DNA of 64,000 nt. Origin: Pandoraea anapnoica (GTDB lineage Bacteria > Pseudomonadota > Gammaproteobacteria > Burkholderiales > Burkholderiaceae). Positions 16,771 through 25,775 of the stretch are shown here, piece after piece. The position numbers and the translations under genes are program-made. The DNA lies in the NCBI RefSeq assembly GCF_902459765.1, contig NZ_CABPSP010000017.1, positions 1 through 64,000 on the forward strand. The letters are read 5' to 3'. How positions within the stretch are numbered: the stretch's first letter is position 1; each line of letters opens with the position of its first letter. The notes beneath the pieces were generated by a model, which saw only the letters and a program-made list of their open reading frames with translations, had not been told where the DNA came from and did no database searches.

Positions 16771-17556
16771 ATGGCAAACCCTATCGTTCCCTGGATCGGC
16801 GGCAAACGGCGCTTGGCCGAGCTGCTGATCCCGCGCTTTCCCGACCATACGTGCTACGTCGAAGTCTTTGCGGGTGGCGCTGCGCTGTTCTTCCTGCGTT
16901 CGCCCGCTCAATGCGAAGTCATCAACGACATCAACGGCGAGCTGGTGAACCTATACCGGGTGGTGCAGCACCACCTTGAGGAGTTCGTCCGCCAGTTCAA
17001 GTGGGCGATATCGAGCCGTCAGGTGTTCAAGTGGCTGCAAATGACGCCGACCGAACCGTTGACGGACATCCAGCGGGCGGCCCGCTTCTACTACCTGTCG
17101 CAGCACGCCTTCGGGGCCAAGGTGCAGGGGCAGTCGTTTGGGACGGCAACCACTGCGCCGGTGGTGAACCTGCTGCGGATCGAGGAGAGCCTGTCGGCCG
17201 CGCACCTGCGCCTGGCCGGTGTCCAGGTGGAAAACGTGGCCTGGCAGGACTGTGTGGCCCGCTACGACCGGCCGCACACGTTCTTCTACATGGATCCGCC
17301 ATATTGGGAGACGGAGGGCTACGGGGTGCCGTTCGAGTTTGACCAGTACGTCCAAATGGCCGATGTGCTGGCCAGGCTGGAAGGTAAGGCCATCGTGAGT
17401 CTGAACGACCACCCGGCCATTCGGGAGTGCTTCGGCCGGTTCCAGATGGAGTCGACCGATATCAGTTACACGGTGGGTGGAGGCGGTGGCACTGCCCGCC
17501 GGGAGTTGATCATCTATAGCTGGGATCGTGCCGCCGAGCCGGTCGGGCTGTTCTAG
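16771..17556 (+). CDS. Phage D12-class DNA adenine N6-methyltransferase
   Basis: A 261-residue Dam-like enzyme. It has PWIGGKRRL (about 7-15), the AdoMet-binding FAGGAALFF (about 33-41) and the catalytic DPPY (175-178). The ATG at 16771 has AGAGGAG upstream. The longer frame from 16561 merely runs through the neighbouring gene. It is the last gene before the phage end, where Mu itself carries its mom modification locus. It probably methylates phage DNA against host restriction. No partner nuclease gene is visible, so it appears to be an orphan methylase. The target sequence cannot be told from here. Confidence 0.9.
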   Translation: MANPIVPWIGGKRRLAELLIPRFPDHTCYVEVFAGGAALFFLRSPAQCEVINDINGELVNLYRVVQHHLEEFVRQFKWAISSRQVFKWLQMTPTEPLTDIQRAARFYYLSQHAFGAKVQGQSFGTATTAPVVNLLRIEESLSAAHLRLAGVQVENVAWQDCVARYDRPHTFFYMDPPYWETEGYGVPFEFDQYVQMADVLARLEGKAIVSLNDHPAIRECFGRFQMESTDISYTVGGGGGTARRELIIYSWDRAAEPVGLF

Positions 17557-17573
17557 GGCGCGTCAACCTAGAA

Positions 17574-17666
17574 GTGTCAAAAGCGGCGCGAAATTAGGCG
17601 ATGTGGCCGTTTTTCGTCTGTGCCAAAAGAAGCGCAAAACAGTGCCAAAACGCGCGCAACGTTACA
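17574..17666. mobile_element. Right transposition end of the Mu-like prophage
   Basis: Three 20-bp repeats of the form GTGYCAAAANNNGCGCNAAN start at 17574, 17620 and 17642, in the same orientation. The spacing of the outer two is 22 bp. The sequence then ends TTACA at 17666, so the element read from outside starts TGTAA. Terminal TG..CA and clustered transposase sites are typical of Mu-type ends (R1, R2, R3). The 5 bases after the end (attcc, 17667-17671) would be the target duplication. The left end is outside the window. Confidence 0.7.
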
Positions 17667-17930
17667 ATTCCGCCGCATATTTTGCTGGTCGAAACCCTGC
17701 GCGCACGCGTAATAGTAAATATTTTAATTATCTGCAAGCCTTTTCAATCAATAAGTTGCGCGATTGACGCAACAATCTCTTTCTTTGCCATGTAGGGAAC
17801 TTGTCAGTAAAATGGCCGCGTTGTTAATAGCGCTACGCGAGGTGAATAGCCTGTCAGGTTTTCTTCACGCATGGCTCGCCCCCCGCTTGACTGTCATGCG
17901 TGATTCGTCCCCCACAAAACGGAGAACTCC
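17667..17930 (+). promoter_or_regulatory. AT-rich upstream region and promoter of the GMC dehydrogenase operon
   Basis: This 264-bp stretch has no gene and is clearly more AT-rich than its surroundings, especially 17710-17755. GTTGCG/CGCAAC (17755-17760 with 17768-17773) forms an inverted repeat. TTGTCA (17801-17806) and TAATAG (17825-17830), 18 bp apart, make a plausible sigma-70 promoter about 100 bp before the first gene. AACGGAG precedes the ATG at 17931. Confidence 0.5.
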
Positions 17931-18650
17931 ATGTCACAGGACAAGGAACCGCGCCGGCGCTTTTTGCGCCAGGTGCTGGCGATCGTGCCTGCCACGACCC
18001 TCGCCACCGGTGCGACGCTTACGCAGTCCGCCTGCAGCAGCCAGTCCGCTGCGCCTGCCGCCTCAGGCCAAGCTTACGAGCCCAAATACTTCACTGCCGA
18101 CGAATGGCGTTTCGTCAACGCAGCCGTCGACCGCCTCATTCCCGCTGACGATCTCGGTCCCGGCGCGTTGCAGGCCGACGTGCCGAAGTTCATCGACGGC
18201 CAGATGGATACACCGTTCGGTCACGGCAAGCTCTGGTACATGCAGGGGCCGTTCCACACCGATCAGCCGCCCGAGATGGGCTACCAACTGAGCCTCGTGC
18301 CGCGCGACATCTATCGCCACGGCATTGCTGCCTGCGACGCTCACTGCAAGAAGCAGTACAACAAAGCGTTTGCCGATCTCGACTACACCACGCAGGAAGC
18401 CGTACTCGGCGATCTGGAGCACGCGAAGATCGAATTCGACGCGGTGCCCGCGCGCACGTTCTTCTCTTATTTGCTGGCCAACACGAAGGAAGGGTTCCTC
18501 TCGGACCCGATCCACGGCGGCAACAAGGACATGGTCGGCTGGAAGCTTGTGGGTTTCCCGGGCGCACGCGCCGACTTCATGGACTGGGCGGATCAGCCCA
18601 ACGTCAAATACCCATACGGGCCCGTGTCGATTTCCGGAAAGCGGGGCTAA
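17931..18650 (+). CDS. GMC dehydrogenase small subunit (gluconate 2-dehydrogenase subunit 3 family), Tat-exported
   Basis: A 239-residue protein. A twin-arginine signal (RRRFLRQ, residues 8-14) and hydrophobic stretch end in a Ser/Ala/Cys segment near residue 35, where SACSS could also be a lipid-anchor site. Residues 50-230 match the gluconate 2-dehydrogenase subunit 3 family (FTADEWRFVNAAVDRLIPADDLGPGA). This subunit accompanies the FAD subunit through the Tat system and stabilises it at the periplasmic face. First gene of a three-gene operon, four bases before the next. Confidence 0.88.
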   Translation: MSQDKEPRRRFLRQVLAIVPATTLATGATLTQSACSSQSAAPAASGQAYEPKYFTADEWRFVNAAVDRLIPADDLGPGALQADVPKFIDGQMDTPFGHGKLWYMQGPFHTDQPPEMGYQLSLVPRDIYRHGIAACDAHCKKQYNKAFADLDYTTQEAVLGDLEHAKIEFDAVPARTFFSYLLANTKEGFLSDPIHGGNKDMVGWKLVGFPGARADFMDWADQPNVKYPYGPVSISGKRG

Positions 18651-18653
18651 CTC

Positions 18654-20429
18654 ATGGCAATCAAGAAAGATAAGGTCGACGCCGTCATCGTGGGCTTCGG
18701 CTGGACCGGGGCTATTCTCGGCCAGGAACTGACCGACGCCGGGCTCAACGTCGTAGCACTTGAGCGTGGCGCGATGCGCGACACGCCCACCGACGCGCAG
18801 TACCCCAAAGTCATCGACGAACTCGAATACTCCGTGCGCGGCAAGCTCTTTCAGGAGCTTGCGCGCGAGACAGTCACAATTCGCCATACGCCCGATGACC
18901 TCGCCGTGCCGTATCGTCAAAACGGCTCGTTCCTGCTGGGCAATGGTGTGGGCGGCGCAGGCTTTCACTGGAACGGCATGCATTACCGGATCCTGCCGGA
19001 AGAGCTGAAGCTGCGCAGTCATTACGAAGAGCGCTACGGCAAGAAGTTCATCCCCGAAGGCATGACGATTCAGGACTTCGGCGTGAGCTACGAAGAACTG
19101 GAGCCGCACTTCGACTTCGCCGAAAAAGTGTTCGGCACGTCGGGCAAGGCTGGCAATCTGAACGGCAAAATCGTGCCGGGCGGCAACCCGCGCGAAGGTG
19201 CACGTTCGAGCGAGTTCCCTACGCCGCCGCTGCAGAACACCTACGGCGCGCAGCTTTTCGAGAAGGCCGCGCGCGAAGTCGGTTTCAATCCGTACCCCGC
19301 GCCGGCAGCGAACACGTCCGAGCCGTACACGAATCCGTACGGCGTACGCCTCGGGCCGTGCAATTTCTGCGGGTTCTGCGAGAACTACGGTTGCTACATG
19401 TATTCGAAGGCATCTCCGCAGACGACCATTCTGCCGGTGCTGCTCAAGAAGCCGAATTTCGAATTGCGTACGCACTCTTACGTCATCAAGGTCAATCTCG
19501 ACAGCGACGGCAAGAAGGCAACCGGCGTGACCTACATCGACGCGCAGGGCCGTGAAGTCGAACAGCCTGCCGATCTCGTGATCATGGCGGCGTATCAGAT
19601 GCACAACGTGCGTTTGCTGCTGCTCTCGGGCATCGGCAAGCCGTACGACCCGAAGACGGGCGAGGGCGTGGTCGGCAAGAACTACGCGTATCAGATGAAC
19701 GGCGCGGTGAACGTGTTGCTGCCCAAGGGCACGCAGCTCAACCCGTTCGTCGGTACGGGCGCAGGCGGCGTGTCGATGGACGACCTGAATGGCGATCAGT
19801 TCGATCACGGACCGCTCGGCTTCGTCGGCGGGGCGAGCATTCGTCACATTCGCTACGGTGGACGTCCGATCAAGATGACGCCGACCGTGCCGGGTACACC
19901 AGCGTGGGGCAGCAAGTGGAAGGCGGGGATTGCCGACGCGTATCAGCGTTACATGACGATCGGAATTTCCGGTTCGGTCATGTCGTATCGCGATGCGTGT
20001 CTCGATCTCGACCCGACCTACAAGGACGCCTATGGCGTGCCGCTGCTGCGCATGACATTCGACTGGCACGACAACGAATACAACATGCTCGGCTACATGG
20101 GCGACCGGATGGAAGAAGTCGGCCGTGCGATGAATCCCGAGAAGGTGTTCCGCGCCATTCGCAAGAAGGGCACGCATTACGACACGCGGATCTATCAGAG
20201 CACGCATACGACGGGCGGGGCCATCATGGGCACGAACCCGTCGAACAGCGTGGTCAACAAGTATCTGCAGAGCTGGGACGTCTCCAACGTGTTCGTGATG
20301 GGGGCGTCGGCGTTCCCGCAGAACATGGGTTACAACCCCACGGGCGTGGTGGCGGCGCTGGCGTACTGGTCCGCGAAGGCGATTCGCGAGCAGTACCTCA
20401 AGAACGCCGGCCCGCTGGTCCAGGCGTGA
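18654..20429 (+). CDS. GMC-family FAD dehydrogenase large subunit
   Basis: A 591-residue flavoprotein of the gluconate/2-ketogluconate/sorbitol dehydrogenase type. The FAD-binding Rossmann motif GFGWTG is at residues 14-19. The C-terminal GMC signature includes STHTTGGAIMG and NPTGVVAALAYW with the usual catalytic His/Asn region. It has no signal of its own and is expected to ride out with the Tat subunit. A C-rich stretch, CNFCGFCENYGC (about 237-248), is typical of this subfamily and may hold an Fe-S cluster. Substrate is probably a sugar acid or polyol and is not determined by sequence alone. Confidence 0.9.
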   Translation: MAIKKDKVDAVIVGFGWTGAILGQELTDAGLNVVALERGAMRDTPTDAQYPKVIDELEYSVRGKLFQELARETVTIRHTPDDLAVPYRQNGSFLLGNGVGGAGFHWNGMHYRILPEELKLRSHYEERYGKKFIPEGMTIQDFGVSYEELEPHFDFAEKVFGTSGKAGNLNGKIVPGGNPREGARSSEFPTPPLQNTYGAQLFEKAAREVGFNPYPAPAANTSEPYTNPYGVRLGPCNFCGFCENYGCYMYSKASPQTTILPVLLKKPNFELRTHSYVIKVNLDSDGKKATGVTYIDAQGREVEQPADLVIMAAYQMHNVRLLLLSGIGKPYDPKTGEGVVGKNYAYQMNGAVNVLLPKGTQLNPFVGTGAGGVSMDDLNGDQFDHGPLGFVGGASIRHIRYGGRPIKMTPTVPGTPAWGSKWKAGIADAYQRYMTIGISGSVMSYRDACLDLDPTYKDAYGVPLLRMTFDWHDNEYNMLGYMGDRMEEVGRAMNPEKVFRAIRKKGTHYDTRIYQSTHTTGGAIMGTNPSNSVVNKYLQSWDVSNVFVMGASAFPQNMGYNPTGVVAALAYWSAKAIREQYLKNAGPLVQA

Positions 20430-20440
20430 GGAGCGCAACC

Positions 20441-21847
20441 ATGATCCGCAAAACGATGATGAAACGCTCCGCTGGTGTGGTCGCTGCCAGTGCGCTGGCG
20501 CTCGCGGCCGTTGCCGTCTGGGCGCAGAACGCGGCCGCGCCTTCGGGCGCTGCCGTCTCGCCGGTGCCCACGCCTGCCGTACCCGCTGTGACGGTGCAAG
20601 GCGGCAGCGCGCCGCAGACACCGGCCGCTAACGACCCGCAGGCGCAATTGCTCAAGCAGGGCGAATATCTCGCGCGCGCTGCAGATTGCGCGGCATGTCA
20701 CACGGCGCCCAAGGGCAAGCCGTTCGCAGGTGGTCTGCCGATCGCGTCGCCGATCGGCACGATCTATTCGACGAACATCACGCCGGACAAAGACACCGGT
20801 ATCGGCAACTACAGCCTCGAAGACTTCGACAAAGCGGTGCGTCACGGGATCGCGAAGAATGGCTCGACGTTATATCCCGCCATGCCATACACATCGTATG
20901 CGAAGGTGCGTCCGGCAGATGTGAAGGCGCTGTACGCGTACTTCATGAATGGCGTGCAGCCGGTCGCGCAGGCGAACAAGGCGACGGATATCCCGTGGCC
21001 GATGTCGATGCGCTGGCCGTTGTCGATCTGGCGCAAGATGTTCGCCCCCGCTGTGGTAGCCGACGCGGCATCGACCGATAACGATCCGATCTCGCGCGGA
21101 CGCTATCTCGTCGAAGGCCTCGCCCATTGCAGCGCGTGCCACACGCCGCGCGGCTTCGCGTTGCAGGAGAAGGCGCTGACCGACGACAGCACGGCGTTCC
21201 TGTCGGGCGGCGTGGTCGACAACTTCCTCGCGAAGAACCTGCGCGGCGACGTCACGGACGGTCTGGGCAACTGGAGCGAAGGCGACATCACGGCGTTCCT
21301 CAAGTCGGGACGTAACGACCATTCCGCTGTTTTCGGTGGCATGACGGACGTGGTGCAGCACAGCACTCAGCACATGAGCGACGACGATCTCGCAGCGGTT
21401 GCGAAGTATCTGAAAACGCTCAAGCCGGTCGATCCGAACGCCAAGGCGCTCGCGTATGACGACACCGCCGCCAAGGCGTTGCGCGTGGGGTCGGACAAGA
21501 GCAACGGTGCGCTCACCTTCCTCGACAACTGCGCGGCATGCCACCGCAGCACGGGCAAGGGCTATACGCAGACCTTCCCGACGCTGGCGCTCAGCTCGAC
21601 GGTGAACTCGGTCGATCCGACCTCGCTCATCCACATCGTGCTGCGCGGGGCGGAGATGCCCTCGACGAAGTCGGCACCGACGCACTACGCGATGCCGGGC
21701 TTCGACGACCGTCTGACGGATCAGGATGTGGCCGACGTGCTGACGTTCGTGCGTTCGAGTTGGGGCAACAAGGCCCCGGCCGTGACCGCCGCGCAAGTGG
21801 CCAAGGTGCGTAAGGATGTCGCCGCCGCGCCGCAGCCGCAGCGTTGA
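20441..21847 (+). CDS. Tri-haem cytochrome c subunit of the GMC dehydrogenase
   Basis: A 468-residue protein. Three c-type haem motifs are visible: CAACH (83-87), CSACH (230-234) and CAACH (364-368). A Sec signal peptide ends near residue 28 (VAVWAQ), followed by a Pro/Ala-rich linker. It passes electrons from the flavin to ubiquinone. The ATG at 20441 follows GAGGAG. A longer upstream frame overlaps the flavoprotein gene and lacks a signal peptide, so it was discarded. Last gene of the operon, followed by a strong terminator. Confidence 0.93.
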   Translation: MIRKTMMKRSAGVVAASALALAAVAVWAQNAAAPSGAAVSPVPTPAVPAVTVQGGSAPQTPAANDPQAQLLKQGEYLARAADCAACHTAPKGKPFAGGLPIASPIGTIYSTNITPDKDTGIGNYSLEDFDKAVRHGIAKNGSTLYPAMPYTSYAKVRPADVKALYAYFMNGVQPVAQANKATDIPWPMSMRWPLSIWRKMFAPAVVADAASTDNDPISRGRYLVEGLAHCSACHTPRGFALQEKALTDDSTAFLSGGVVDNFLAKNLRGDVTDGLGNWSEGDITAFLKSGRNDHSAVFGGMTDVVQHSTQHMSDDDLAAVAKYLKTLKPVDPNAKALAYDDTAAKALRVGSDKSNGALTFLDNCAACHRSTGKGYTQTFPTLALSSTVNSVDPTSLIHIVLRGAEMPSTKSAPTHYAMPGFDDRLTDQDVADVLTFVRSSWGNKAPAVTAAQVAKVRKDVAAAPQPQR

Positions 21848-21911
21848 TGGCGAGGGTTGCGGTGATGTGCCGATTCACGTCGGCACAGATACCGCGCCTG
21901 TGATGAAATGA

Positions 21912-21949
21912 AGCCCCGCCGGGCAAGTCTGCCGGCGGGGCTTTTTGTT
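21912..21949 (+). terminator. Rho-independent terminator of the GMC dehydrogenase operon
   Basis: An 11-bp perfect stem, AGCCCCGCCGG/CCGGCGGGGCT (21912-21922 with 21932-21942), is followed by TTTTGTTTT. Confidence 0.92.
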
Positions 21950-21981
21950 TTGGATGTGGTTTTCGACGCGGGGAGGCACGC

Positions 21982-22449
21982 GTGCCGTTTATTATTTTGG
22001 CGCTCGTCGTACTGGCGGGCATTGTGTATGGCGCAGTGCGTCTGTATGCGGCCGTCGCGCTGCGCTTCGGGACGCTCGCAGCGTTGGCGACGATCGTCGT
22101 CTGCGTACTGATCGTGGCGTGGCTGGTGGTCGACGCGGCGCACCGCTATCGCGCGGTGCATGGTGTGCGGCGTGACGGCAAGCGTCTGGTGAGCGTGTCC
22201 GGCGAATGGGGAGAACTCACGCTCGACGCAGACCGCAAGATGGGAACGCTGCGCGTGAACGGTCATGAGACGCGCTTCGTGTTTTCGGATGTCACGTCTG
22301 CCCATCCGGTGAACGAGGGTGGACGTTGGTCGCTGACGCTCGAACTCGCGCACAACGCGCAGCCGAGCTGGCGAGTGCCGATGCCGGGCCGCGCGCTCGC
22401 GCAACGCTGGACGAAGATTTTCCGTCTCGCGAACGCGCACCGGTTGTAA
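21982..22449 (+). CDS. Small membrane protein of unknown function
   Basis: A 155-residue protein starting with GTG at 21982, with GGGGAGG upstream. Two hydrophobic segments (about 1-24 and 31-52) form a hairpin. The remaining 100 residues are a soluble, predicted beta-rich domain (KRLVSVSGEWGELTLDADRKMGTLRVNG). No family was recognised. It runs towards the MFS gene on the opposite strand, with 16 bp between the two stops. Confidence 0.6.
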   Translation: MPFIILALVVLAGIVYGAVRLYAAVALRFGTLAALATIVVCVLIVAWLVVDAAHRYRAVHGVRRDGKRLVSVSGEWGELTLDADRKMGTLRVNGHETRFVFSDVTSAHPVNEGGRWSLTLELAHNAQPSWRVPMPGRALAQRWTKIFRLANAHRL

Positions 22450-22465
22450 GGCTTCGCTCGGACGC

Positions 22466-23758
22466 TTATACGTTCGCGGGCATCGGCGGGCGCAGCGGCG
22501 GCACGATACTTTCGTCGTTGATCGGGAAGTGAAGTGCCGCGGCTACCGCGCCCAGAATCGCCGTTGCGGCCCAGATCAGGTTGTAGGACCCAGTGACGTC
22601 GAGCACGAATCCGCCCAGCCACGCGCCGAGGAACGAGCCGACCTGATGGCTCATGAAGCACACGCCGAAGAGCGTGCCCAGATGCCGCGTGCCGAACACC
22701 TTCGCCACCAGACCGCTGGTGAGCGGCACGGTGCCCAGCCACGTCAAGCCCATCACGGCCGCAAAGATCACGACGCTTGTGTCGGTTTTCGGCAGCACGA
22801 AAAAGAGGGCGATGGCCGCGCCACGTACGAGATAGAGCCAGCCGAGCACATGGTGCTGACGATACCGTCCGCCGAGCCAGCCGCACGCCCAGCTTCCGAG
22901 CATATTGAACAGGCCGATCAGCGCGAGTGCCGTCGCGCCAAGCCCGACCGGCATGTGACACATCAGCAGATAGCCGGGCAAGTGCGTCGCGATGAACGCG
23001 AGCTGAAAGCCGCAGGTGAAGAAGCCAAGCGTCAGCAGTTGGTAGCCGCGATGCGAACGCGCCTGCCGAAGGACCTCGCGAAGGGACACATGCTCGCCGT
23101 CATCCGATTTGGCCGGTTGGGCCGATGGCGTGGGGGCGGCGTTGCCGGGCGTGGGCTTGCTGCGACGGGACATCGTCATGAACAGGCCGAGCGGCGCCGC
23201 GCAGCACAACACCAGGGCGAGTACGAAGAGCGAGGTGGAGACGCCGTACGTTTCGCGCAGCCCTTGCGCGACAGGCACGAGTGCGACCTGTCCGAGCGAG
23301 CCGCCCGCGCTGACGAGTCCCATGGCCATCGTGCGCCGCTCGGGCGTGACGGCACGGCTCACGGCAGGTAGCACCACGCCGAACGTGGTGCAACTGATGC
23401 CAAGACCGACGAGCACGCCCAGCCCGATCACGAGCCAGACGCCGGACGGTGCGAGTGCGGCCATCGCCAGTCCGGCCGCAAAGGCGAACGCGCCGAACGC
23501 GACGACAGGGGCAGGGCCGTGACGGTCTGCCATCGCACCCGCAAACGGCTGCGCGAAGCCCCACACGAGGTTGTGCAGGGCGATGGCGAACGCGACCAGC
23601 GTAACGGGCACGCCGCGGTCGTAGGAGAACGGATTAATGAAGAGACCGAACGTCTGGCGCGTACCCATCGCGGCACTGAGTACGAGCGCGCCGGCAAGAA
23701 TGATGAGGGTGACGCGTCCCTGTAGCGACGCCGATGCGGGTGGGGTGGTTTGCGACAT
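22466..23758 (-). CDS. MFS transporter (monocarboxylate-porter-like)
   Basis: A 430-residue, 12-helix major facilitator protein. The family-typical loop region GFAQPFAGAMADRHGP lies between helices 2 and 3. A long hydrophilic Pro/Ser/Lys-rich central loop (about 198-228) separates the two halves. It resembles the oxalate/formate antiporter and monocarboxylate porter branch. The cargo is unknown. The GcvA-like LysR gene lies 79 bp upstream on the same strand, so the pair may be co-transcribed or the regulator may act on it. Confidence 0.85.
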   Translation of the reverse strand: MSQTTPPASASLQGRVTLIILAGALVLSAAMGTRQTFGLFINPFSYDRGVPVTLVAFAIALHNLVWGFAQPFAGAMADRHGPAPVVAFGAFAFAAGLAMAALAPSGVWLVIGLGVLVGLGISCTTFGVVLPAVSRAVTPERRTMAMGLVSAGGSLGQVALVPVAQGLRETYGVSTSLFVLALVLCCAAPLGLFMTMSRRSKPTPGNAAPTPSAQPAKSDDGEHVSLREVLRQARSHRGYQLLTLGFFTCGFQLAFIATHLPGYLLMCHMPVGLGATALALIGLFNMLGSWACGWLGGRYRQHHVLGWLYLVRGAAIALFFVLPKTDTSVVIFAAVMGLTWLGTVPLTSGLVAKVFGTRHLGTLFGVCFMSHQVGSFLGAWLGGFVLDVTGSYNLIWAATAILGAVAAALHFPINDESIVPPLRPPMPANV

Positions 23759-23837
23759 GATGGTGAATCCTCCTCACCGAAGTGTCGCAATGAAGTCTCC
23801 GTCTGGCAAAGGAGTTGTGTGAGCTTTCAGGTGAATT

Positions 23838-24737
23838 TTATTCACCTTGATGGTTGCCTGCCTGTTCGATGACCCAGTCGCGAAACGCCACGCACTCGGG
23901 GTGCGGCTCGATGTCGGGGGCGCTGATCAGCCAGTACGCGCCTTGCGATTGCGTGGTGACGTCGTGCGCGGGGACGAGGATGCCATTCGCGAGATATTCG
24001 TCGACCAGCGGGCGACGTCCGATCACGATGCCAAGGCCCGCCATGGCGGCTTCGAACGCCAGTTGAATGCTGTCGAAACTCAGTCCGCCACGGGTGTCGA
24101 AGTCGTCGATGCCCGCGCTTTCAGCCCAGACCTGCCAGTCTTCGCTGGCGCTGCTCACATGAATGCGAGTCGCCTCGCGCAGATCGATAGTGCCGTCCTC
24201 ACGCGCGCGCATCGCGAGATAGGCCGGGCTGCACACTGGGACGAAACGTTCGCCGAACAGACGGTGCCACGCGTCGCTGGCGACGGGCGCGCGTGAGAGG
24301 CGGATGGCGAAGTCGAAGCCGTCGGTGGGAAAGCCGACCTGACGGCGCGAGGTGTCGACGGTGATGTCGACGCCCGGCATGCGACGCATGAACGTGTCCA
24401 GACGCGGCAGCAGCCAGCGTGAGGCGAGGGTCGGTGCGCAAGTGATGGCAATGGCGCGGGAGGCGTCCGGGGTTGGCAGACGTCGCGTGCCGGTGAGCAG
24501 CAGCGAGAACGCCTCGGTCACGTACGCGAGATAGTCCACGCCCTCCGGCGTGAGCGTCAGTCCTTGTGGCGAGCGCGTGAAGAGCGCCACACCCAGCGTC
24601 TGCTCCAGTCCGACAATGCCGTGGCTGACCGCACTCGGCGTGAGATGCAATTCGGCGGCGGCACGTTTGAAACTCTGATGGCGTCCCGCCGCTTCGAACA
24701 GGCGCAGGGCGGACAACGGTGGCAGACGTGGCGACAT
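23838..24737 (-). CDS. LysR-family transcriptional regulator (GcvA-like)
   Basis: A 299-residue regulator. The winged helix-turn-helix is at residues 8-66 (LSALRLFEAAGRHQSFKRAAAELHLTPSAVSHGI). The effector domain follows from about residue 90 (FAIRLSRAP, GLGIVIGRRPLVD). MSPRLPPLSALRLFEA at 24737 fits the standard family start. The longer upstream frame adds a non-conserved Arg-rich leader and is rejected. No divergent partner lies directly next to it; the likely target is the MFS gene downstream. Confidence 0.9.
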   Translation of the reverse strand: MSPRLPPLSALRLFEAAGRHQSFKRAAAELHLTPSAVSHGIVGLEQTLGVALFTRSPQGLTLTPEGVDYLAYVTEAFSLLLTGTRRLPTPDASRAIAITCAPTLASRWLLPRLDTFMRRMPGVDITVDTSRRQVGFPTDGFDFAIRLSRAPVASDAWHRLFGERFVPVCSPAYLAMRAREDGTIDLREATRIHVSSASEDWQVWAESAGIDDFDTRGGLSFDSIQLAFEAAMAGLGIVIGRRPLVDEYLANGILVPAHDVTTQSQGAYWLISAPDIEPHPECVAFRDWVIEQAGNHQGE

Positions 24738-25066
24738 GGGGTGAGTGTCGAGCGTTCGATGGGTGCCCTGGCGCGATTGGGGCGTAGGGCGACGGCTTCG
24801 AGAGGTCGTTCGGATGACGTCGATTCTCGCACGACGTTGGCGCGTGTGGTGCGTCTGGCGGCGTTTCACGATGTCGCGTGACGTCGAGCGATGTGCCGCA
24901 ACGGGCAGCGCGGCTCAATTGTCATGGTGGACGACCGGTACAGGCCCGTGCGGATTCGGTGAAGTGTATCGGGTGTGCGGCGGTACGCGTGTCTATGCTG
25001 TCACACCGCGTCCTTTTCGCGTGTTCGCAGAATGCGGCACCGGCGCGGCGTTTCAAATTGACGACT

Positions 25067-25666
25067 ATGACGACCGAACAACTTCTGGCTTTCTGCGCCT
25101 TCGCTGTCATTACGCTGGTGACACCCGGACCCAACAACATGATGGTGCTCGCCTCGGGGCTGAATTACGGCTTCGTGCGCACGCTGCCGCATCTCGCGGG
25201 TATCGCCTTCGGATTCGCGCTGATGGTGTTCCTGACCGGTGCTGGCCTGCATACGGTTTTCGTGCGTTTCCCCATCATCCATACGGTCCTGAAGTACGTC
25301 GGCGCGGCGTATCTGCTGTGGCTGGCGTGGCATCTGGCGCGCTCGGGGCCGATGGATGATGAGCGGCGTGGTCGCGAGCGCCCGATGGGTTTCATCGGCG
25401 CGGCAGCGTTCCAATGGGTGAACCCGAAGGCATGGGTGATGGCCGTGGGCGCGATCAGCACGTATCTGCCCAACGCGTCGCATTTGCCCGACGTCGCCTT
25501 GCTCGCCGTGATCTACGGCATGCTCGGCGCGCCGTGCATCGGGCTGTGGGCGGGATTTGGCGTGGCGATGCGTCGTGTGCTGACCGACGCGCGTTCGGTG
25601 CGAATCTTCAACGGGGTGGCGGCGGTGCTGCTCGTCGCTTCGCTGTATCCGATTCTGGTGGAGTGA
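25067..25666 (+). CDS. LysE/RhtB-family amino-acid exporter
   Basis: A 199-residue, six-helix exporter. The family hallmark is VTPGPNNMMVLASGLNYGF (about residues 18-36), then PKAWVMAVGAISTY in the middle. The ATG at 25067 gives the standard length (about 200 residues); the upstream extension is not conserved. It exports amino acids or similar compounds; the substrate is unknown. Confidence 0.88.
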   Translation: MTTEQLLAFCAFAVITLVTPGPNNMMVLASGLNYGFVRTLPHLAGIAFGFALMVFLTGAGLHTVFVRFPIIHTVLKYVGAAYLLWLAWHLARSGPMDDERRGRERPMGFIGAAAFQWVNPKAWVMAVGAISTYLPNASHLPDVALLAVIYGMLGAPCIGLWAGFGVAMRRVLTDARSVRIFNGVAAVLLVASLYPILVE

Positions 25667-25775
25667 CGCCTCGCGCGGCGGACTGAGAAACCCCGACAGA
25701 ATGGGGAGGGTGGGGGAATTCCATCGTTATACTGACGGTTCTTGCGTACCCTTCCCCCAAATGTGAGGTATCGCC

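Noticed and set aside
18063-20621. An 852-codon open frame on the minus strand
   Set aside because: It lies antisense to the small and FAD subunits of the GMC dehydrogenase. The translation is rich in Arg/His/Val, typical of reverse frames in high-GC genes, and no domain is seen.
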